Shown here: in pieces, positions 1 to 5,474 of the stretch
How positions within the stretch are numbered: the first letter of the stretch is position 1
Layout of the letters: every line of letters starts with the position of its first letter
Source of the DNA: Dehalococcoidia bacterium
GTDB lineage: Bacteria; Chloroflexota; Dehalococcoidia; SAR202; UBA11138
NCBI GenBank assembly: GCA_012270625.1
Contig: JAAXHZ010000152.1
Span: 1-9,446, forward strand
Direction of reading: 5' to 3'
DNA length: 9,446 nt
The notes under the pieces: model-generated
Seen by the model: only the letters and a program-made list of their open reading frames with translations
Told to the model about the DNA's origin: nothing
Databases searched by the model: none
Program-made: the position numbers and the translations under genes

Positions 1-104
1 CACCCTGAGGGAGAGGGAGTCTTGACGGTATGTTTACCAACGCCGGTCAGCACGCTAAGAAGGAACGCTTTCGTGCCAGTGACGGTGTTCGTGTGGGGCT
101 GTTG
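1..104. other. non-coding edge region downstream of the oxidoreductase
   Basis: I see no convincing gene here. The stretch follows the stop codon of the minus-strand sulfite-oxidase-family gene. The first bases (CCCTGAGGGAGAGGG) look like half of a C/G-rich inverted repeat cut by the window edge. No clear stem with a T-run that would act as a terminator for the minus-strand gene is visible. A plus-strand reading frame starting at 30 overlaps the oxidoreductase and is a shadow. Confidence 0.4.
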
Positions 105-1202
105 CTAGACGACCTCGACGTTGTGGGGGAAGACCATGTTGTTGCCGTAGCCCATGCCGTCCCACTTGTTGGGGAACTCCATGGGCTGGGTCTCGCCCTT
201 GTCGTTGGTTGCGCGGGACATGAGGACGTAGTGTCCTGGGCCTGGGATTGACCAGTCGTGCTCCCAGCGGGTCCACGAGTAGCCGCTCCTGGGTACAGTC
301 ACTCGGGCGTCGGTCCAGGTCTGGCCGCCGTCGGCGCTGACCTCGATCCTGGTGATGTCGCTCTCGCCGGACCATGCCGCGCCGGAGACGACGTAGTCGC
401 CGGACGGGACCTCGTCACCGGGAGCAGGGTCGGTGATGATCGACTTGACTTTCATGCCGGTGAGGTAGGTGTAGAATTCATCGGCGTCCGGGCCGTTCAT
501 GACCCGGTAGCGCTCGATCTGGTAGAAGCCCTGGAACTTGTGGTCGAGGACGTGTATCCCGACCAGCCACTTGATCGAGCACATGCCGTACCAGCCGGGC
601 ACGACGAGTCGAAGCGGGTAGCCGTGGAGGGGGGTGAGCGGCTCGCCGTTCATCTCCCAGACGAGCATCGTGTCAGGATGGAGCGCCTTTTCCATGGGTA
701 GGCTGCGCTCATAGGTGACCTCAGCGGGGTCGCCTACGACCTCGTCAGGACCGTGGTCGGCGCCCTGGAACATGACCTCGACGGCGTTCGGGCCGATCTC
801 GGCCAGGTTGAGAACGTCGGAGACCGACACACCGACCCACTCGGCGTTGCCCATGATGCCGTGTCCGGTGACCTTCTCCATGACCGATCGGGTCTGCTTG
901 GCCCAGTACTCGGGGATAGGGCCGTTGCCGCAGCACTCAAAGGTGGCCTGGTACCGGCGTTGGGGCAGATCCTTGATCTGGTCGAGAGTGAGCGCGAGGT
1001 CGGTCGCGACCTCACCGTCCACGACGAGCCGGTACGAGGCCGGGTCTATGTCGGGCGCGCCCTTCCAGTGGTTACGGACGTAGAACAGGTCCGTCGGAGT
1101 GATCTGAGACTGGAGCGCCTTGGGAGGTCCCGCGAACGATCGTCCGCCCGCGTTGGTTGGAATAAGCTGTGGCTGGTCGTCGCGGGTGCGAGCTGTGGTC
1201 AT
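105..1202 (-). CDS. sulfite oxidase-family molybdopterin-dependent oxidoreductase
   Basis: This 365-aa protein belongs to the sulfite oxidase family, whose members use a Mo-molybdopterin cofactor to oxidise sulfite or related substrates. The Mo-cofactor domain spans about residues 30-210. It contains FECCGNG (88-94), where Cys90 aligns with the Mo-ligating Cys of the usual CAGN motif, then GIMGNAEWVGVSVSDVL (cofactor pocket) and HGYPLRLVVPGWYG followed by SIKWL. The C-terminal dimerisation domain follows (about 230-365), with the typical ADGGQTW segment. There is no heme domain, Tat or Sec signal, or membrane anchor, so it appears cytoplasmic. The residues after CCGN are G-P-I rather than the Arg-rich run of classical sulfite oxidases, so the substrate may not be sulfite. 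The start at 1202 is preferred over the ATG at 1217 because GGAGG lies 8 nt upstream of it. It follows the cupin gene by 20 nt, probably in one operon. The family is confident; the substrate is unknown. Confidence 0.9.
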   Translation of the reverse strand: MTTARTRDDQPQLIPTNAGGRSFAGPPKALQSQITPTDLFYVRNHWKGAPDIDPASYRLVVDGEVATDLALTLDQIKDLPQRRYQATFECCGNGPIPEYWAKQTRSVMEKVTGHGIMGNAEWVGVSVSDVLNLAEIGPNAVEVMFQGADHGPDEVVGDPAEVTYERSLPMEKALHPDTMLVWEMNGEPLTPLHGYPLRLVVPGWYGMCSIKWLVGIHVLDHKFQGFYQIERYRVMNGPDADEFYTYLTGMKVKSIITDPAPGDEVPSGDYVVSGAAWSGESDITRIEVSADGGQTWTDARVTVPRSGYSWTRWEHDWSIPGPGHYVLMSRATNDKGETQPMEFPNKWDGMGYGNNMVFPHNVEVV

Positions 1203-1210
1203 GTAATGGT

Positions 1211-1215
1211 CCTCC
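1211..1215 (-). promoter_or_regulatory. Shine-Dalgarno of the oxidoreductase (decides the start)
   Basis: On the minus strand GGAGG is followed by 8 nt and then ATG at 1202. The in-frame ATG at 1217 overlaps the GGAGG itself and has no ribosome binding site of its own, so 1202 is the better start. Confidence 0.75.
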
Positions 1216-1222
1216 ATGCCAG

Positions 1223-1573
1223 CTATTCGATGTAGGTCGTCTCGAGGTCGTTGGTGGGGTGGGTGACGAGCATCCGCGCGGACACCCAGGTGTTGTTGAC
1301 GAGTCTGTGCGGAGTGCCCGGCGGCGCGATCATGGAGTATCCAGAGCGCACGGTGCGCACCTCGTCGCCGACGATAAACTGTATGGAGCCTTCCATGACC
1401 ATGATTGCCTCGTCGGAATCGTGTGTGTGCAGTCGGCCGACCGAGCCGGGATGGACGACAAGCTCGCTGATTGCCAGGGAGTGCGTTCCGTGCTCTTCGG
1501 AGATCAGGCTGCGCACGCTGCGCTTATCAACCGGCTCGGGCATCGGCTGTGTGCTGTGGTCTATTACGGGCAT
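1223..1573 (-). CDS. small single-domain cupin protein
   Basis: This 116-aa protein is a single cupin barrel with both family motifs intact. Motif 1 (residues 43-62) fits G(X)5HXH(X)3E(X)6G with His49, His51 and Glu55. Motif 2 (78-93) fits G(X)5PXG(X)2H(X)3N with Pro84, Gly86, His89 and Asn93. The three His and one Glu form the usual mononuclear metal site, so a metal-bound fold is expected. Cupins of this size may be isomerases, dioxygenases or small-molecule binding proteins, and the sequence does not decide between them. The ATG at 1573 has GGAG 5 nt upstream. It is the first gene of a probable two-gene operon with the sulfite-oxidase-family enzyme, which suggests a role in handling the same substrate or product, or in sensing it (inference). 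There is no signal peptide. Confidence 0.88.
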   Translation of the reverse strand: MPVIDHSTQPMPEPVDKRSVRSLISEEHGTHSLAISELVVHPGSVGRLHTHDSDEAIMVMEGSIQFIVGDEVRTVRSGYSMIAPPGTPHRLVNNTWVSARMLVTHPTNDLETTYIE

Positions 1574-1642
1574 GGGGACTCCGGGCCTTCAGGACTGTGA
1601 TTCAGGTCGTTCGCTCGGTTCCCAATGATGCAACAGGGGCGG

Positions 1643-1658
1643 GGAAATTGCAATTTCC
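1643..1658. promoter_or_regulatory. perfect 16-bp palindrome, candidate operator of the cupin operon
   Basis: GGAAATTGCAATTTCC is a perfect inverted repeat without spacer, 70 bp upstream of the cupin start. It lies in the only non-coding stretch (1574-1751) before the operon. Position and symmetry fit a dimeric repressor or activator site; the cognate regulator is not in the window. The same core with arms AATTGC/GCAATT appears as a spaced inverted repeat before the Uma2 gene. Confidence 0.4.
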
Positions 1659-1681
1659 GAGGAGTGAGCGGAGAGAAGTTA

Positions 1682-1704
1682 GGAGTGAGAACATCCCTTA
1701 CTCC
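1682..1704. other. imperfect hairpin in the leader or upstream region of the cupin operon
   Basis: GGAGTGAG and CTTACTCC form an 8-bp stem with one G-T pair around a 7-nt loop. There is no T-run after either arm, so it does not look like an intrinsic terminator. It lies between the upstream gene's stop codon and the 16-bp palindrome. The rest of 1574-1751 shows nothing recognisable. Confidence 0.25.
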
Positions 1705-1751
1705 GCACTCGGTCGTCCCTCTGGATTAGTGCCGGTCAGGTCCGGCAGGGG

Positions 1752-2519
1752 TCAGTAGTGGAAGGTCTTGGGATCGAGGCTGGGCCTGATAGGCGCGCCT
1801 CTGCGGGGGAGATCAGGTTCGTTCTGCTTGTTGAGAGTTGGGAGTCCGCTAGGGGCCTGCTCGTCGCCTTGAGTATCGGACTCGATGGGATCGGTAGCTA
1901 GCTCGGGATCCGCATGACCTGCCCCGGAATCGTGCTCGTCAATGGGGACAGGTTGTTGTGGTTCGGCTTCGTGAGAGGCGAGACGCTGCTCTTCTTCATA
2001 TGCTTCGATGAAGGGAGTGATCCTGCTGAGCAGCTCCTCGGTTGCCTGACCGTCGTAGGGAGGAAGCTGAGGCGCTGTGGGGATAGGCGGAGCAGGCGGC
2101 AGCCGCTTCGATGAGCACTTGCCGAATCCGCGTGCGAGAAGCTCTGTGGCGGCGGCCATTCGGTGTTTGGGGTGTACCCTGTCGATTCTTCCCTCCATGA
2201 CGTCAATGAGGAAGTCTATGAGGCGACGTCCGTCATCTGTCTGGGACATGATGAGCTTGGTGAGAATAGGATTGACGCCGGTGGCTTTCAGCGCGCGTCG
2301 GGTGGCAGGGCGGGAGAAGAGGTCGCGCTGGGCCCTCTCTGAGACAAAACCTGCTGGATGGTCATCTTCGTCTCGTCCGTAAGCGATGAGGAGTCTGGCG
2401 GCTGTGAGCCTGTGGCGTGCTTCGAAGCCGGGCAGTCGTCCTTCCATGGCGTGTATGAGGAAGGTGACGATGGTGTATCCGTGGTCGGTGTTGTCTTGGA
2501 TGATTTTGGATAGGGACAT
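1752..2519 (-). CDS. unrecognised protein with duplicated N-terminal domain and disordered acidic tail
   Basis: I do not recognise a named family. The 255-aa protein has an internal duplication with an offset of 83 residues: residues 5-50 match 88-133. Shared positions include K5/K88, T11/T94, D12/D95, G14/G97, FLI at 20-22/103-105, MEGR at 25-28/108-111, HR at 36-37/119-120 and AA at 40-41/123-124. Both copies look helical. The end of copy 2 (AAATELLARGFGK) resembles a short helix found in some phage terminase small-subunit-like proteins, but this is too little to assign a role. Residues 140-255 are rich in P, E, D, Q and G and probably disordered. There is no membrane segment and no catalytic motif. 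The ATG at 2519 has no clear ribosome binding site, but a promoter-like element lies upstream. It may be a DNA-binding or adaptor protein; the function is unknown. Confidence 0.75.
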   Translation of the reverse strand: MSLSKIIQDNTDHGYTIVTFLIHAMEGRLPGFEARHRLTAARLLIAYGRDEDDHPAGFVSERAQRDLFSRPATRRALKATGVNPILTKLIMSQTDDGRRLIDFLIDVMEGRIDRVHPKHRMAAATELLARGFGKCSSKRLPPAPPIPTAPQLPPYDGQATEELLSRITPFIEAYEEEQRLASHEAEPQQPVPIDEHDSGAGHADPELATDPIESDTQGDEQAPSGLPTLNKQNEPDLPRRGAPIRPSLDPKTFHY

Positions 2520-2564
2520 GGGGTGTGGGGGTTTTCTCGAGACGGAATATTTGTTCTGTTATTG

Positions 2565-2593
2565 AGGATAGGGGATATGGTGAGTTGCGTCAA
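2565..2593 (-). promoter_or_regulatory. sigma70-like promoter for the duplicated-domain protein
   Basis: On the minus strand, TTGACG (2588-2593) and TATCCT (2565-2570) are separated by exactly 17 bp. The -35 box matches 5 of 6 consensus bases and the -10 box 4 of 6. The element sits about 45 bp upstream of the ATG at 2519. Confidence 0.45.
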
Positions 2594-2737
2594 GGGCAAT
2601 TTTATGAATAGATGACAAGAACGTCCGTAGCAGAATCATCCAGTCACAGCCTCGTCCGAGCAGAGGGAATGCTGGAACTCATACCGGCAGTAATGAACTT
2701 GAGCTGGTTGTAATTACCCTAACTTTGGGAGCCAAGC
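2594..2737. other. intergenic region downstream of the first HNH gene
   Basis: No gene is visible on either strand. TGAGCT and AGCTCA arms near 2703 and 2735 could pair, but the loop is about 30 nt and no T-run follows, so this is not a convincing terminator. The small palindrome GTAATTAC lies between the arms. Confidence 0.3.
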
Positions 2738-3766
2738 TCATATTGCAGCCACTATGTCCATGAATCGTTCATAACGCTGGGACAGTAGGTCTATGGAGGG
2801 CTGGTCCTCTGCCTTTCGGGGCAACATGATAGATAGGCCATGTAGGCCTTGGATCGCGTGTTGCAGGGTCGGGCCATCAGCTTCTTCCAAGACATCTGGC
2901 CTCACTTCAATTGTGAGGTCTGGGCGTACCCCTAAGAAGAAGCGATCAAACGCGGCATGGTGTAACCTACACAGCGACAGTCCGTTGCTCACTACTGGTT
3001 CACCTTCTGGCTCTGAGTCAGGGACGATATGGGCAGCATCAAGTAGTTCAATATGTCGAAGGCGGCAGAATGCACACTGGTGAAAGTAGGCTTGGAGAAC
3101 TCGTTCTCGAAATACTCTCTGGTGAAGTCGGTGTCGGGTTGTTGTCGTTACATATTCGCGCCGGATATCTGCGATATCATCAGAGGATCTAGGGAACTGG
3201 GAAGACTTGCCAAAGCCTACGTTATTGTCTACAGCGATTGAGAAAGTGAGCGTATCGGGTGAGTCGAAAACTACGTACACTGGCCAGGTCGCGAGATATT
3301 TCCCACGAATGACCCTGTGGAAGTATACGAGTGGGATCTCATTCCTCATTAAGAAGCGCAACCCGACGTTGTCGCGATGGCGAGGATCTGTTCCACGGTA
3401 CCGATACCTCAAAAGGTTGTCGGAACCAAAACCATCGTCATAAGGCCCGCTAGGAATAGAGGTGATGGAAATCGGAGCCTGCATCAATGCGGGTTTAAAG
3501 ATTCCCTGCGGGCCAACGAGTCGCACACGCTGACTGCCGAATTCAAAGCCCTCAGTCAGGATACCTCGTGACAAGACGTCCCCATAAACCGACACTTGGC
3601 GATTTAGCCATTCAAAGACCGCAGTCCTAATCCTAGAGTCGTGACATGGGTCAAATTCCAAGAGGTCTTCTTGATGCTGCATTGGTAAATGCTTGCTCCA
3701 GCGAGTCAGGTCCCAACTGCCATGTTGACGAGCGAGCAACCATTCTGAGGGCTGAACGCGATCCAT
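2738..3766 (-). CDS. HNH endonuclease with long N-terminal recognition-like domain
   Basis: This 342-aa protein is a putative restriction-type HNH nuclease (COG3440-like). The C-terminal HNH module spans about residues 190-290. A TTTTR linker precedes FRERVLQAYFHQCAFC (Cys221 and Cys224). DAAHI follows (catalytic-type His236), then a conserved Asn251 and CRLHHAAFD (Cys256, His259, His260, Asp264). This is the order expected of a beta-beta-alpha metal nuclease cleaving DNA. The N-terminal 180 residues contain GPQGIFKP (85-92), a motif I associate with N-terminal domains of such putative restriction nucleases, so target recognition is likely but inferred. The start is ambiguous: ATG at 3766, or TTG at 3772, which adds two residues. 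Neither has a good ribosome binding site. By eye the gene is more AT-rich than its neighbours, consistent with transfer. No cognate methyltransferase is nearby, which leaves modification-dependent or abortive action possible. Confidence 0.85.
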   Translation of the reverse strand: MDRVQPSEWLLARQHGSWDLTRWSKHLPMQHQEDLLEFDPCHDSRIRTAVFEWLNRQVSVYGDVLSRGILTEGFEFGSQRVRLVGPQGIFKPALMQAPISITSIPSGPYDDGFGSDNLLRYRYRGTDPRHRDNVGLRFLMRNEIPLVYFHRVIRGKYLATWPVYVVFDSPDTLTFSIAVDNNVGFGKSSQFPRSSDDIADIRREYVTTTTRHRLHQRVFRERVLQAYFHQCAFCRLRHIELLDAAHIVPDSEPEGEPVVSNGLSLCRLHHAAFDRFFLGVRPDLTIEVRPDVLEEADGPTLQHAIQGLHGLSIMLPRKAEDQPSIDLLSQRYERFMDIVAAI

Positions 3767-3870
3767 AGCCAATCTTACATGATTTCGGACAGTCTGAAGA
3801 CCTCATCGGTGTTGATTTGCCCTCAACCTTTCGGGTTAGGTGGTACGAAACTCAATCCGACATGCTGGAC

Positions 3871-4012
3871 TCCACGAGGTAGCGGCTAGGCATCGGCCCG
3901 CGAGGATGGATGTAGGACTCGAGAATGGTGTCTTTGAAGGCCTCGCGCCGGGCGTGGCTGAATCCGAGGAGTGGGGTTGTTTGACCGAGCCGTTAAGGTT
4001 GTCAACAGCTTC
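3871..4012 (-). pseudogene. frameshifted relic of the 3' part of a TPR (StaR/TTC38-like) gene
   Basis: This short stretch between the two HNH genes is recognisably similar at DNA level to part of the intact TPR gene at about 5555-5700. On the minus strand it reads VDNLNGSVKQ, then, after an apparent 1-bp deletion near 3978-3982, LGFSHARREAFKDTILESYI. This matches residues 377-407 of the intact protein (NLDGLVEQ ... GGSHAQREVFEDTVLESYI). Similarity fades beyond about 3871 on one side and at the stop codon of the second HNH gene on the other. There is no start codon, no full frame, and the 5' three quarters of the gene are missing. It is therefore a degraded paralogue fragment, probably left when the HNH block was inserted or when the copy was deleted. 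Confidence 0.8.
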
Positions 4013-4017
4013 TGACT

Positions 4018-4788
4018 TCAGCCCTGGAAGATGTGCTCTCTGTGGTAGGAGAGAAAGTCTCGGCCTGGTCTGAACTTCTCTGGGAGGGCGATGCTACATT
4101 TGTGGTAGCGTTCGATGGACTCGGAGAAGTGCGGGTCGTTACTCCCTTTGTACTTTCGGGAAACCCGGACCCTCATATCGTCATCGACTGTGATCAATCC
4201 GTTGTCGAATGCCTTGTCGTGCAGCGCGGATAGCAGCAGTCCATTTCTAGGATTCACTCGATTGGCCTTATCGCATCTCCATGGGACGATGTGACTTGCC
4301 ACGAGTAGCGACGGAACTGACAGTCCAGTGATGCAGCAACGTTGGCTGTATGCCGACAGAACCGCATTGCGAAAGAATCTTTGGCCGACGCGCGTCGTGG
4401 TTGTAACAGTACGGTCTTCGCCAGTGGGATCGTCGTCGACTTCATCCTCAGTCGGTTGGTCTGAAGGGTCTTCCTCTGGCTGGACGGCTTTGATTGCTCG
4501 ATCGGACTCGATGGCGAATGCTTCCCAGTCGTTGTGCATCTCGTCCCACATTGCGCGGTCGGCTTCCGAGGCTCCTGTCAGCCCTCTTCGACCTGTGGAT
4601 GTTATTTCGGGATCGAGGCTGGCGATGTTTGCGAGCTTCATGGCCAGAGCCGACGGTGTTCGCCCAATGGCTTCCGCTAACTTGATGACCTCATGGTTCT
4701 TGTGATTAACCCTGCCAAAGGGTAGGCGGCAGTAGAGATAGAATGCCACTAGTAGCTGGTCTCGTGTCCAGGGGGAGCCGTGGGTCAT
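4018..4788 (-). CDS. HNH endonuclease (HNH_2 type) with N-terminal helical domain
   Basis: This 256-aa putative nuclease has three parts. The N-terminal domain (1-90) contains SPWTRDQLLVAFYLYCRLPFG and RTPSALAMKLANIASLDP, a conserved block usually found in front of HNH_2 modules in putative restriction nucleases. An acidic linker follows (about 104-126, rich in D, E and P). The C-terminal HNH module has TTTTR (129-133), CCITG (151-155), ASHIVPW with catalytic-type His166, NPRNGLLL with Asn182, and LHDKAFDNGLI with His190 and Asp195. It should be a cytoplasmic metal-dependent DNA nuclease; target and trigger are unknown. The ATG at 4788 gives the complete N-terminal domain, but no ribosome binding site is visible, so it may be translated weakly or from a leaderless mRNA. 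Its stop lies beside the TPR relic. The first HNH gene follows in the same direction. Confidence 0.87.
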   Translation of the reverse strand: MTHGSPWTRDQLLVAFYLYCRLPFGRVNHKNHEVIKLAEAIGRTPSALAMKLANIASLDPEITSTGRRGLTGASEADRAMWDEMHNDWEAFAIESDRAIKAVQPEEDPSDQPTEDEVDDDPTGEDRTVTTTTRVGQRFFRNAVLSAYSQRCCITGLSVPSLLVASHIVPWRCDKANRVNPRNGLLLSALHDKAFDNGLITVDDDMRVRVSRKYKGSNDPHFSESIERYHKCSIALPEKFRPGRDFLSYHREHIFQG

Positions 4789-4861
4789 GGGTCAGAAGCC
4801 TGCATCGTCAGCCTTTTGCCCAATCTATTTACCAGAATGTTCGCAAATCGAATGAGGTGGA

Positions 4862-5371
4862 TCAGCGCGAAGTTGGTGATGATCCGTTGGGGCCGGCGGG
4901 TGGGGGTTCGGTGAATGGCTGGCCATTGATTTCGGCCTCCAAGCGGCGTTGATTCCAAGACGACCACTCCGCGTGGATCTGGGCCCTGCCTTGGGTCATG
5001 CCTTCGGCCCTGCCTTGGGTCATGCCTTCGGCTCTGCCTTGAGCCATGCCTTGAGCCATGCCTTCGGCCATTCCCCTAGCCGTGCTTTCGGCCAGACGCT
5101 TTTCCATCTCCTGCCTGCGCTCTTCCATCTCTTGCCTGCGCTTTTCGATCAGGGGCTTTACGAACCTGTTGTGTAGGTAATTGCTGAGAACCAAGATATT
5201 CCTCACTCCCTCCATCAGGATCATTGCTGACGTGGCGGCGATTATTGGAATCGGCGCAGTGCGACCCAGGATAGCGCTCAAGATTTCAGCGTCCCTACTG
5301 TGGACTCCGTAGCTGAGCTCGTCCACTACCACTGCCATCGTAGCAGATATTACCTGGACGGCGAATAGCAT
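4862..5371 (-). CDS. small membrane protein with charged coiled-coil repeat tail
   Basis: I recognise no named family. From ATG 5371 the protein has 169 aa: a hydrophobic segment at 1-16, a second at about 40-64 (PIPIIAATSAMILMEGVRNILVL), a charged helix at 70-94 (EKRRQEMEERRQEMEKRL), then a G-M/R-A/T-Q/E repeat with a 4-residue period (about 99-130), and a tail with WSSWNQRRLEAEINGQPFTEPPP. The layout suggests two transmembrane helices and a cytoplasmic coiled coil, perhaps for oligomerisation. The true start may lie upstream. The frame is open back to 5539, and the residues just before Met (SPGWWATYF) extend the first membrane helix, yet no ATG, GTG or TTG exists there. An ATT at 5479 overlapping the TPR stop, with GAGG 6 nt before it, is a possible rare start coupled to the TPR gene. 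Confidence 0.65.
   Translation of the reverse strand: MLFAVQVISATMAVVVDELSYGVHSRDAEILSAILGRTAPIPIIAATSAMILMEGVRNILVLSNYLHNRFVKPLIEKRRQEMEERRQEMEKRLAESTARGMAEGMAQGMAQGRAEGMTQGRAEGMTQGRAQIHAEWSSWNQRRLEAEINGQPFTEPPPAGPNGSSPTSR
4981..5090 (-). repeat. 12/24-bp tandem repeat inside the membrane protein gene
   Basis: Two perfect adjacent 24-bp copies (4985-5008 and 5009-5032) are followed by degenerate 12-bp copies to about 5090. They encode alternating GMTQ, GRAE and GMAQ units. The period is a multiple of three, so copy-number change would keep the frame and alter coiled-coil length. Confidence 0.8.
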
Positions 5372-5474
5372 GAAGTAGGTTGCCCACCAGCCGGGTGAAA
5401 CGCTCCACAGGGATTCCCTGTTGGATTGGCGATCAGCCTCGCCCGCTGGTGGGATCGCCCTGGACGGGTCTTGG

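Noticed and set aside
753..1235. 160-aa plus-strand frame antisense to the sulfite-oxidase-family gene
   Set aside because: It is a mirror frame of a clearly conserved protein in GC-rich DNA, with no recognisable motif of its own and no ribosome binding site.
1752..4788. Complete restriction-modification system or mobile element
   Set aside because: Two HNH nucleases are present, but no methyltransferase, helicase, transposase, integrase, terminal inverted repeat or target-site duplication is visible.
4785..4967. 60-aa minus-strand frame overlapping the end of the membrane protein gene
   Set aside because: It overlaps the conserved-looking tail of the membrane protein in another frame and has no supporting signal.
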